From Spirodela intermedia (taxonomy: Eukaryota; Streptophyta; Magnoliopsida; Alismatales; Araceae), in NCBI GenBank assembly GCA_902729315.2, contig LR746268.1:713001-777000 (forward strand): a stretch of DNA of 64,000 bases, in the 5' to 3' direction. The translations under genes and the position numbers were made by a program. Positions within the stretch are counted from its first letter, which is position 1, and the number at the start of each line of letters is the position of its first letter. This document shows positions 49,615-60,000 of this stretch, in pieces. The notes beneath the pieces were generated by a model, which worked only from the letters and a program-made list of their open reading frames with translations, was not told the DNA's origin and searched no databases.

Positions 49615-51213
49615 ATGAGGAAGGCCGAGGGGCGGCGACCTCTCGTCGAACCCTACGAGCTCCTCCTCCACGCTCTCAACCGGGCCGCTGCATCGTCTTC
49701 CTCCTCCCTCCTCCGGCGAACCCACGCCTTAATTCACACCACCGGCCTCTGGAGGAAGCCCGTCCTCTCCTGCAAGCTCATCTCCTCCTACGGACGCCTC
49801 CTGAATCTCTGCCATGCCCGCAAATCCTTCGAGCTCATGCCTGCAACAACCACCAGAGCATTCAACTGCATCCTCAAAGCTCACGTCGATGGCGGACAGC
49901 TCCGATCAGCGCTCGATCTCTACTCTCTCTCTCTTCCGCCCACCACTGCAAAGATCTTCCATGACGCCATGACCTTCAGCGTGCTCCTCAGAGGCTGCTC
50001 CGATCTGGGTTGGGCCCGATCGGGGCTTCTCCTCCATGCCCACCTCCTGGTTACTGGATCAGAACCAGACCTCCATCTCGCCACCGATCTCGTCCATTTC
50101 TACCTGAAATTCAGCCGCCCAGATCATGCCCAGAAGGTGTTTGCCCAAACGCCTCACCGAGACCTTGTTCTTTGGACGACAATGGTGGATGGGTTCTTGA
50201 GGAATGGGGAGCATGGAGAGGCCATGAGGCTCTTCTCCGAGATGAGAGCTTCGGGCCTGCAGGTCAGCGCCGCCGCGTGGAACGCCCTCGTCGCCGGATA
50301 TGCCCGCGGCGGCATGGCGGCGCAAGCCCTCTGCCAGTTCCGCCTCATGCAGGCCGCCAGCGTGACCCCCGACTGCGCCACCATCTGCACCATCTTGCCG
50401 CTGTTATCGAGGTCAGCGGTGCTGAGCTCTGGCGCGGCGGCGCATGGCTTCGCCCTCAGGAGGGCTCTTGAAGGGGACCTCTTCGTGGTCACCGCGCTCG
50501 TGGACATGTACGGCAAGTGCGGGAAGCTCAGTCATGCGCGCCGCCTGTTCGAGCTCGCCGGCGACAAGGACGCCGCCCTGTGGAACGCGGTGATCCTCGC
50601 CCACGGCGCCCACGGCGACGGCGAGGAAGCCCTCCGCCTGCTCCGCCGCATGGAGGCCTCCGGCGAGAAGCCCAACGGGATCACGCTAACCGCCGCCCTC
50701 TCCGCCTGCAACCACGCCGGAATGGTGGACGAAGCCCGCCGGCTCTTCCAATCCATGGCCGAAGATCATGGCCTCCTCCCCTCCGGCGAGCACTTCTCCT
50801 GCATGGTGGACCTTCTGGGCAGAGCAGGCCGCCTCCAGGAGGCCTTCTTCCTCGTCACCGGCACGCCGGCGCCGCCCCCGGAGCAAGTCCGGGGAGCCCT
50901 CCTCGCCGCCTGCCGGACCCATCTCCCCGACGCCGTGCCTGCCCACCTCGACCTCCCCGGCGGCGCCGCCGGCGTGATGCTGTCGAACATCTATGCAGAG
51001 TCGGGAAGGTGGGAGGAGATGGCGAGGGTGAGAACTGTGATGAGGGACGCCGGAGTGAAGAAGACGACTGCTTTCAGCTGGATCGAGGTGGGCGGCGCAG
51101 TCCACGCCTTCAAGGTCTTCGATGCTTTGCACCCCCAGATGGAGCAGATTTATGAAATTCTCAGCCACCTGGAAGCCGTCGTCCGCCTCGAGCACCACCA
51201 AGGTGGCTGCTGA
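49615..51213 (+). CDS. Pentatricopeptide repeat protein, PLS class with E domain
   Basis: PLS-class PPR proteins bind specific organelle RNAs, usually as C-to-U editing factors. A single uninterrupted exon encodes 532 residues, typical of intronless PPR genes. PPR signatures run from residue ~60 to ~430: SCKLISSYGRLLNLCHARKS, ATDLVHFYLKFSRPDHAQKV, LWTTMVDGFLRNGEHGEAMR, WNALVAGYARGGMAAQALCQ, VVTALVDMYGKCGKLSHARR, LWNAVILAHGAHGDGEEALR, LTAALSACNHAGMVDEARRL and FSCMVDLLGRAGRLQEA. The E/E+ region follows (SNIYAESGRWEEMARVRTVM, AFSWIEVGGAVHAF, HPQMEQIYEIL). No DYW domain is present, so editing would need a partner. The ATG at 49,615 is the first in frame; the frame is open further upstream but without an ATG. 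The exon is strikingly GC-rich. Organelle targeting is likely from family but not obvious from the start chosen. Its last codons belong to a tandem repeat continuing downstream. Confidence 0.93.
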   Translation: MRKAEGRRPLVEPYELLLHALNRAAASSSSSLLRRTHALIHTTGLWRKPVLSCKLISSYGRLLNLCHARKSFELMPATTTRAFNCILKAHVDGGQLRSALDLYSLSLPPTTAKIFHDAMTFSVLLRGCSDLGWARSGLLLHAHLLVTGSEPDLHLATDLVHFYLKFSRPDHAQKVFAQTPHRDLVLWTTMVDGFLRNGEHGEAMRLFSEMRASGLQVSAAAWNALVAGYARGGMAAQALCQFRLMQAASVTPDCATICTILPLLSRSAVLSSGAAAHGFALRRALEGDLFVVTALVDMYGKCGKLSHARRLFELAGDKDAALWNAVILAHGAHGDGEEALRLLRRMEASGEKPNGITLTAALSACNHAGMVDEARRLFQSMAEDHGLLPSGEHFSCMVDLLGRAGRLQEAFFLVTGTPAPPPEQVRGALLAACRTHLPDAVPAHLDLPGGAAGVMLSNIYAESGRWEEMARVRTVMRDAGVKKTTAFSWIEVGGAVHAFKVFDALHPQMEQIYEILSHLEAVVRLEHHQGGC

Positions 51214-51965
51214 TGAGGGCCCCAGTAATTGTCCCCGCGGCCCATATGGATGCTGATGGACCTGATAAGTCTCTAGGTAGGGGGATTATAATGGACCGTT
51301 AAAAAACATTGGCCCGGCATGAAGTTGGGCCTGAACAGGGCCCACTGATTATCCACATTTCAAGAGAGAATGTTAATGGGCCTTTTGAATCAGGCGCATA
51401 TACCAAATGGGCCTATTAATTATCCGTTTGTAAATGGGCTAACGTAATCAAGCCCGGAAGTTAAGATGGCCCCCAAGCCGTCGTCTTGAGGACCAAGATA
51501 GCTGCTGATGAGGCCCATAGCCGCTAATTATCCCCCGGCCCCTTTAAGGATGCATATGGGCCTTTATAAATCAGGCCCGATATTAATATGGGCCTTCACA
51601 TGGCCCACTGATTATACCCCTTTCCAGAGAAATGTTAATGGGCCTTTGAATCGGGCACATATATGAAATGGGCCGATTAATTATCCTTTTGTAATGGGCC
51701 AACATAATCAAGCCCGGAAGTTAAGATGGGCCTCAAGCTGTCGTCTTCGAGGACCAAGGTGGCTGCTGATGGTGCCCACCACCGCTAATTGTCCCGCGGC
51801 CCATTAAAGATACTTATGGCCCTGGTAATAGGGATCTGAATGGGCCTTCAGAAACGGGCCCCCGAAATGAAGATAGGCCTGAACGTGGTCCCTCTTTCGA
51901 GAGAAATGTTCAAATCTACCAGAAGCAGTTAGAAGGTTGGCGTTAATGGGCCATAATGGGCCCAT
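51175..51965 (+). repeat. Tandem repeat of the PPR 3' end and flank, three diverged copies
   Basis: A unit of about 260-300 bases begins in the last codons of the PPR gene (CCGTCGTCCGCCTCGAG, then ACCAAGGTGGCTGCTGATGA at about 51,195). It recurs at about 51,477 and 51,737 with the same order of words: AATTATCC/AATTGTCC, GCGGCCCAT, TTAATGGGCC, AATCAAGCCCGGAAGTTAAG. Copies two and three keep the sequence around the stop codon but carry no other coding. The third copy is the most altered. GGCCCA/TGGGCC words are therefore repeated many times. Confidence 0.85.
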
Positions 51966-52811
51966 CAATTATCCTCCCCAATGTGCTGTAGTCAAGGGAT
52001 GTTAATGAGCCTCGATGCAGGTCTGACCATGGGCTTTCTATCCGAGTGGCATCAGTAGCGGCGGCGCGTTAGCACACCGCAACGTGGCAGCCATAGCGGC
52101 AATGACGCGTGATTACGATTACTGTAACCGAGTGGCGGCTGATGGACGACGGCCACTTGCGTACGTGGATTCGCGGCGGTGAGTCCCGCCAAAATCCCAG
52201 CCGCCCGGAGAAGGAAAGGTCGAAGTTTGCATTGGAACCGACAGATAGGAATCAGTTGTTGGGCGGGGCCCACTTTATCGCGTTGAGCATTTCACGCGGC
52301 GTCCAATCATGATCTTTTGTCAAATCTCCATGGGTCCCACAGGCCGGGCCCCACATGCTTCGGCTACAAAACCGTAAGATTGACTTCAGTCAGTGGGCCC
52401 ACAACTCTCACTACTCAACCGCGGGAATTTCTTTTTTTTTCCTTATTTATTTCATCACCAAATCCGAGTGTGCATGAGCAACTTCGCGTCATAACAACGG
52501 AAAAATGGGGTTAATAAAAGGAGGGCCCACTTGCCGACATGGAAAATTTTGGGTCCCACCGTTGACTCTCTTAAATTCAGATCCCGCGTTCTCCCGTGGC
52601 CACCGCGTACGAGCCACATCTATAAAAAGCGGAGGAACGGTGATTATCCTCGCTAAGTCGTCTGCTCATCATCACCAGCACCAGCAGCTACCTGGAGATC
52701 CTGGTGAAAAGAGGGAGTTGCAGAGGCGGAGGATTAGGCCCGGCTAGGGTTTTCGGATTTGGGTCTCTGGTTTCTGTGGATTTTGGGGGATTCGAGTTCA
52801 TCGCAGAGAGA
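51966..52811 (+). promoter_or_regulatory. Upstream region and TATA box of the Nudix gene
   Basis: A TATA box (TATAAAAAG, 52,621-52,629) lies 183 bases before the start codon, with GGGCCCAC and GGGTCCCA words upstream (52,264-52,400 and 52,523-52,560). The leader includes a CAC/CAG-rich stretch at 52,664-52,690. Nothing else coding was recognised between 51,966 and 52,811. Confidence 0.65.
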
Positions 52812-53684
52812 ATGGTCGCCCTTGTTGCTCGCCGGGGGAGGGATTTGCAGAGGTACAACGACCAGGGTCATCGTCTCGTCGTCGGGTGAGCTCTCCATCT
52901 CCGATGGAAACCCTAGATGGGTATTCCATTTCAGAAGCTCGATCAATCTCCATGGCTGCGATTGCTGAATGATTTCCCCTTGCAACAGATGCATCCCCTA
53001 CAGATTGAAGGTGGACAATCCTCGCCGGGACGAGATCGGCCAGGCGCTGCAGGTCCTCATCATTAGCTCCCAGAAGGGGCACGATATCATGTTCCCCAAG
53101 GTAGGCGAGGCCTCTTCAACCCTGAACATCTCCCCCACTCCGTCTCCATCTTCTTCCTCCTCTTTATCTCTCCAATGCATAGATTTCGAAACCCTAAAAA
53201 TTCCGCGGCCATCTTTCAGGGAGGATGGGAGAGCGACGAAACCATCGAAGGGGCGGCTTCTCGGGAGGCCGTGGAGGAAGCAGGCGTGATGGGTCACATC
53301 GAGGTCGGTTCTCCTCCTCCCTGGAATAATCAATCCGCCATTTTTGCCCCTAAAATCATTCCCCAATTCGGATCATATCAGATGAATCAATCCGCCATAT
53401 CCATGTTCTTCCCCTAATCCTCAGAAATCTCACAGTAGCTCGAAAATTTCTTGCAGGGTCAGCTCGGCATGTGGGTCTTCAAGAGCAAGACGAAAGACTC
53501 CTGCAAGGAGGGGTACATGTTCCCCATGAGAGTGACGATGGAGCTCCATGCCTGGCCGGAGAAAAGCAGCCGGCGGCGGCTGTGGGTCTCGGTGGCGGAG
53601 GTCCAGAAGTCCTGCAAGCAGCAGTGGATGAAGGAAGCCCTGGACAAGTTGGTGGAGCAGCTCTTAGCTCGATCTTCAAGGTGA
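52812..53684 (+). CDS. Nudix hydrolase, plant diphosphoinositol-polyphosphate type
   Basis: Nudix enzymes hydrolyse nucleoside diphosphates linked to another group. This subgroup resembles plant NUDT4/16/17/18/21, related to diphosphoinositol polyphosphate phosphohydrolases. Four exons: 52812-52885, 52989-53100, 53220-53303, 53457-53684, summing to 498 bases and 165 residues. Seen: MVALVARRGRDLQRY at the start, VVGCIPYRLK, then MFPKGGWE running into the Nudix box, which fits G-x5-E-x7-R-E-x2-E-E-x-G-x with E, REAVEE and AGV present. Exon 4 has WVFKSKTKDS, a YMFPMRVTMELHAWPE strand and the RLWVSVAEV and QWMKEALDKL end blocks. All metal-binding glutamates of the box are present, so it should be active. 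The exact substrate and compartment are not readable. An N-terminal targeting signal is not evident. Confidence 0.93.
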
Positions 53685-54539
53685 CGCCATGGCAGGTGAA
53701 TGCTCCATGGAGGGAAGCCCTTGCTCGTCATATAGACACAGAAGATCAGAGGAGCCCTGGGGATCGATCGTTGACGAATGGAAGTGGAGGATTTGATGGG
53801 CAAATTGCCCATCTTCTTCCGATATTATTCTCCTCTCCAAGATGCCATCATCTCGGCCTATCCATCTCTCGGGATTCTCAATTCATTCATTCATTTATTC
53901 ATTTTTTATTCAAATCACACATCTTCGGTGCCTTCTTGCTCATGTTGGGTCTGGCCTGCAAACCCTAATCCGAGCTGGTCAACGATTCCAATCTTGGTCA
54001 TGTTTAAGGGTAGCTAATTAATGGAAAATAGTCTATGAATTATTATTCTCATATAATTTGAGTGGGTCCATAACCCTGAATATATCAGCTCCATGTTTCC
54101 TTTTTTAAATAAAGAAACCCTCTAAAATTTGCTCAATCTAGCTGATGAGAGATGATACCAACTATCTATATATCATGGAAATCCATAACTTGTTCACCAA
54201 GATAAGGATGCAAACCTAAACATGTAGGCATGATTGATGAAGAATGGTCCAAGTGAGTTTTAATTTTATTTATTATTATTTCATCACATACGTTAAGGTA
54301 GTTGCTTTGTTGAGTTCATTATCACTAATTAGCCCAAAATCGGTCTATCATCATGCTATTAAAGATGTAGGTAGGTGGATCTTAGGGCAATGAATCTATT
54401 TCAGGGGAGGGCTGACCATTATGTTTTAATAATAAAAGTCAAATTTATACAATAAAAAATAAGAATATTCATCTCCCCCTCCCCCATCCTTATGGTCGCT
54501 CTTCTCACTTGTCTGCCCAAAGTCATTTAGATTATCAAT
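53685..54539. other. Intergenic DNA between the Nudix gene and the retrotransposon nest
   Basis: Nudix 3' flank, then AT-rich DNA. No gene, RNA or element was recognised. Gene density drops sharply from here to the right edge. Confidence 0.6.
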
Positions 54540-57000
54540 TGTTGAAGAGAAAAGAGAGAAGAGATATAGAAAAGATAATGAAATAATATGACAAACATTC
54601 AACAATGTAATTTATAAGGATTTATTCCTAACCTTAAAGACAAAACTATCCTCTAAAACAAGTCATACTCACTTAGCCTAACATATGTAATTGAGTAAAC
54701 TCAATTAATTCAACACTTCCTATGTTTAGTGGCACACATGCTTAGTTTGAAATGAATGTCGAATAGTCAACAATGAGGGAAGGCCTTGGGGAATATATCC
54801 ATCAATTGTTTGTCTATAGAGGTATGTGGGGTAAAGATTTTTCATATTAATATAACTTCAATATGATTAGTATGCTCATGAAAGATTGAATTATTGATAA
54901 TAAAGGTGAAAACTTCAATATGAAATGGAGGCAATTTCCACCGTTCTCTCCTTTGTCCTTCATGATGAGGTTTTTTTCTCCATTTTTAACATGGTATCAG
55001 AGTCCTAGGTTCTCTCTAGCAGCCACCTCCCTCTCTGTTGCACCGTCCTCCTTCGGCAGTGCCCCCCTTTGACGACGCCCTTCTCCTCTCAACAGTGCCC
55101 ACCTCCTAGCACTGTTCCTCTTATTGGCAACCGCCGGTCTTCACAACAGCCCTCCTCTGCTTCTGCCCCTCTCTAGGCTGCCACACCGGGTGTGCTCTAG
55201 GCGCCCACACCGGGTGTGCTCTAGGCGCTGCCTGCTCCCCTCAATCGCCACCGCTGCTGCAGCATGCCCTAGGTGGCGTGCTCTGCTGCTGCGGCCTCCA
55301 CTATTGCAGCCTCTACCACCGCTGCAACCTCTACTGCTAACACCGCGGTCTCCATTGTCGGCTGCACACCCTCGGCCTACAACCTCCCATGCCCTCCCAC
55401 CATGCCCCTCTTGGCCGACGCCCACTTCTAGGCCTTGACCTCCCCACATCATTTCGGTGTCGTCTGTGCTCCATTGGCACCTGTGCCTTCATGGCCTCCA
55501 TTGCAGCTTCTCCATCATCCCCATTCTCACTTGCCTCAAAGCTCCTACTAGATGATGTTCTACTTCCTCTAGTGGTCCTTCTGGCACACCACTTCATAAC
55601 GGTGCAACTCACTTGGCCTGCTTACACATTCAACGACAATAATTATGAGTCATAGATGTCTGGCCTCAAGTTCTTTCTATAGTCTCACTACCTCCTTCAT
55701 CATCTGACGAATGATTCTTCAGCTCTCTACGACTCTTCTTTTGACTATTGGTTATAAATCGACTTGGCTGTTATCACTTAGATGTTCCATAAAATCGACC
55801 AGAACATTATCGAGTCTCTCTCTCATATCAAGTCAGCATGCCTTCTATAGGATAATCTAGAGACGATATATGCTAATCAGGTGAACATTACTCAAGTGGT
55901 GGAGATCTTTGAGTCTCTCCTCAACTACAAGTAGGGCGATCTCTCTTTTCATACACACTACGGTTGCCTACATGCCCTCATTCAAGAGGTGGATATTTAT
56001 CAACCTCCCACCTTGGACCTCTTAATGCTTCAATACTATTACTAAGAATTTTATGCTAGTGTGTACCTTACCTCACTTCATCCTTCCACTGTCTTAGATC
56101 CGTGGTTCCGTTCTCTCCAAAGATTGAGTACCCAACCTCGCCTCCATCTTCTCTACGACACTTTGAGTCACAACTAGTACGTCATTGCCCTCTCCACCTT
56201 CCTCCACAAGCATCACAACTTCCCCCTCGACTATGGTCGTTGCTGCTCCTTGGGCTTGGGATGATGGCCCATCTTCCCGCCTTAAGGGTGGTTGTCCTCC
56301 TCATAAGAAGGGCTGCAACTCTTTCCCCTCGTGTCCCTATTGCAATAAGCAGAACCACTAGGTCAACAAATGTTGTAAGTAATTTGGCAAACTTATTTTT
56401 GCTCAAATGACGATGGCTCATTCGGCTCCCATCTCACATATTCCTTCAAACGTCCCTGCCAGACTTTCAACATTAACTTAACGTTTATAGAGTACAACAT
56501 GTTTCATCGCTACATCAATCTCTATAGTTCTAGCAACGCCTCTTCTTCCATCAACCTCACCTCACTTATGGCTCCCTCCACGTCATGTACACATGTTCTC
56601 TTTGCTTCATCTTTATTGCTATGAATTATCGACTCATGGGCCTCCACTCATTTGACCGGTACTTCATTCCTTTTATCTTCATATCAACCTACTATTTTTC
56701 ATCCCCCCATCATCATTGTTGATGGCTAGACTTGTCTGATCAAAGGCCATGACATTACTCTTGGCTTTCTTGTGAATCTTCTCCTATTTAGTGCCGTTAC
56801 TTGTACCTTTGGTTGTACCATTACCTTGTTTTCTTTTCATTATACTTTTCAGGATTTGCACACCAAGTAGAGGATTGGTTTGAGCCGTGAGAACAGACAA
56901 GGTGTCTATGAACTCATTTTCGTTGAATATTTTTTTGACTCTTTGGACCCTTTTTATTGTCTCTACCACCACTTCTTCTCTCTTATGACATCAAAAAGAT
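54540..57000 (+). mobile_element. Degenerate Ty1-copia element, 5' LTR, gag and protease part
   Basis: A candidate 5' LTR runs from TGTTGAAG (54,540) to ...TTAACA (54,991). It is followed at once by a primer binding site. Beyond that, 55,100-56,450 is a gag-like reading interrupted by many stops. It includes a nucleocapsid knuckle at 56,332-56,373 (CPYC..H..C spacing C-x2-C-x4-H-x4-C, with a stop inside). A protease-like word IIDSWAST follows at about 56,625, where the DSG motif has become DSW. The sequence similarity to the minus-strand copy ends near 56,990, where the opposite-strand copy begins. No full-length or functional reading frame remains, and integrase and RT are absent in this orientation. 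Confidence 0.75.
54992..55002 (+). other. Primer binding site complementary to initiator tRNA-Met
   Basis: TGGTATCAGAG lies directly after the CA end of the candidate LTR. It is the usual plant copia primer binding site, complementary to the 3' end of initiator methionine tRNA. Confidence 0.85.
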
Positions 57001-57049
57001 AAAGAAGAAGAAGTAAGAGTGTTCAATAGTATCATCGAACTCTTGGCCT

Positions 57050-60000
57050 ATTAGGGCTCATTATCTATATTTCCTCTTCTGTTTTTCTATATAGACATAT
57101 GTAGTAATATAATCTCTTCAATGTATTCTAAATTTTTCTCCTTCATTGTCAACATATAAGTCAAACATGTCCAGATTAGTATATGTGACATCATGAGAGA
57201 TTTTAACTAGACTTTTCGTGAAGACATCTGTAAATTGATGAGATGAGACTACATGAGGAGTAGAGTTGAGACTAAACATAATCCTGTCTCGAATGTAATG
57301 ATTGTCGATCTCAATATACTTCGTACATCTATAAAAGTTATGATTACTAACAATGAAAATAGTGACTTGATTGTCACAATGTATAGGTATTAGAGAATGA
57401 GAAGAGATGCCGAGATCTTTTAGAAGTGATCAAAGTCATATTATCTCTCACGCGGTCTCATCTATGACTCAATACTCAAACTCTGTGTTAGAATAAGACA
57501 CCACCCTCTATTTCAAGGACCACCAGGTGATGAGGATACCTCTAACATATGTGTAGTAACTTGTAGTAAACTTTTGATTGCTCTTGTCACCTACATACCC
57601 ATCATCATAATAGACTTCAATATAGAGATGATTGTGTCTATGATAGATAAGTCATTTCTTTATGACTTGCTTGACATATACTAGAATTGATAGAGCTCCC
57701 TCTTAGTGAACTCATTGTGGCTCTTACAAGAACTAACTCATAACACTAACCATATACACAATGTTGGGGCAAGTGACAGTGAGATATATCAACTTGCTTA
57801 ATAATTGTCTGTACCAATTAACATCCTCAAGGAGTAGAGAGAAAGTGTCCCAAAAGAGACAAAGTCTCTGACTTATGCCTAAATAGTACAATTTCTTACT
57901 GTATGTCGAGAGCATAATTCTATTGGATCATGACAAACTTTTTGTCCTGATATGCAAACTCAATCTCAAGAAAATACTTTGGAGTCTCCAAGTCAAAGAT
58001 GCTGAGGTGTTGTTACAAATAAACTTTGGTAGAATGAATACTCACCTCATCACTCTTAATCACAAAAATGTCATCGACATAGATTACAAAAATAATTAGG
58101 CCGCCCTCAATCATCTTTATGAGCACAATAGGATTTACAACGCATAACGAGAAGACAAATGTAGTAAGAAGATCATTGAACTTGGCAAACCAAATGCATA
58201 GATTCTACTTGAGCTTATAAATCGTCTTTTGTAAGAAACACATCTTAGATGACCCCCTCTCGAGCAACATATCCTGGAGGTTGCTCCATAAAGACATGCT
58301 CCTCAAAATTATCATAAAGAAAGATGTTAAAAATATCAAATTGGTGAAGAGATTATACCTAATTTATGACAAGACAAAGGAACACTCAAACAAAAGTAAG
58401 TTGGATGACGAGAGAGAACGTCTCAATGTAGTCAATGTCATATGTTTGAGTGAAGCCACGAGCAACCAAACGAACCTTGTGACATGCAATAGTGCCATCT
58501 AGATAGTATTTGAGTGTGAAGACCTATTTACACGTGACGATGTTGGCATCTACCGGATGAGAAACCAATGTCCAAGTCCCCCCAGATATTAAAGCGTCCA
58601 CTTCCAAGTCTATGGCCACCTTCTATTTAGGTACCTACGTTGCCTGAACATGTGAACGGGGAATCGACTTGGAGGCTACAAAAATGACAAAGGTACAAAA
58701 GGAGGGGGAAAGGCAATCATAAGAAACAAAATGAGAGATGGGGTGTTGGGTACAAGAATGGGTACCTTTGCATAGGGCGATGGGAAGATGAAGACCATCT
58801 TGAGGAACTTTAGGGACATCAAAAGGATGCACAAGTGGGTCAATGGAGGAGGGGGACAACAGATCTATAACCAAAGCAGAGGAGGCTAGTGGAGATGGGG
58901 AGTGACGTGACTCAGTCATTGTATAGTAAATCACGCAAATTTTAAATTTATAAAACTAGAAAATATGATTTTTTTAGATATTTAGAAGTATTTCTAAACA
59001 AATATATCAATTATAATTTAATAAAACTTTCAAAAAATAGCGATAATTTTTCAGTTCAATCACAAAGATATAATATAATATCTGATAATTATTCAGAATT
59101 GTTTTCAATGAATACGATTTTCTATGAATTTTATACTAGGAAATAAAAATAAAATATATTTAAAAATTCACGAAAAAGGGAAATAAGGGTGCAGACATTA
59201 GGATGACATCAACGCCCGGCAAACACGAATCGGGTGGAAACCGAGTTCCGCTCGATGATTCTTACGTAAGCGATTATAGATGATTTAATTAATCAAATTA
59301 AGATCTATAAAAGTCAGAAGAATCGTAATTGAACAAAGTATATTTTGGTAAATTAAAATCACAAAAATTATCACTAAATGAAGCATAAAGTAAGTTGAAA
59401 GCAAGAAAACAGAGTTCCGGCGTCGTGACGGCGATGCATCGACGATGCACTGGAATCCTGAGCGTTCAGGAAGATTGTCGTGCAATGTCCACGGCCTCAA
59501 AGGCTCTCCTTGGACAAAGACGACGTGGGTAATCTCTAGATCTCTTTGCGAAGTCTAGAGATTAATGAAATGGGTTGTAGAATCATCTCCGGCGGCTGTC
59601 ACTCGGTGGAGTGGAAAAACGGCAACTTTGCGGCTCTTCGACGGTTGTCACTCGACGGAGAGGAGCTAGATGGAGGTGGGGTGCGTGTCAGGGAGCTTCA
59701 TCCTTAAGTCTGCGCAGCAAGAGGAGGCTCTTCGTCACATTTGGTACGCTCTCAAGAGGTGGCGACTCGTCTCCCGACAGATCGTCCTCTTCCCGACAAC
59801 GACTTGTTCGTCGATCAATCGAAGATGATTTACTTGATGGATTTGCGATCCTTTTATCATGAATCCTTTAGCAATTTTAGTAACAATGCTTCGCGAATCG
59901 CGTTGACGAGATTTTCGCCGATGATCTAGCGATTCTTGTTGCTTAATCCTTCACCGGCGATCTGCAGGAAAGTCGCGATAATCAGATAAAAATATGACTT

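Noticed and set aside
50010-51201. Long frames on both strands inside the PPR gene
   Set aside because: Shadow frames caused by high GC; only the 49,615-51,213 frame carries PPR and E motifs.
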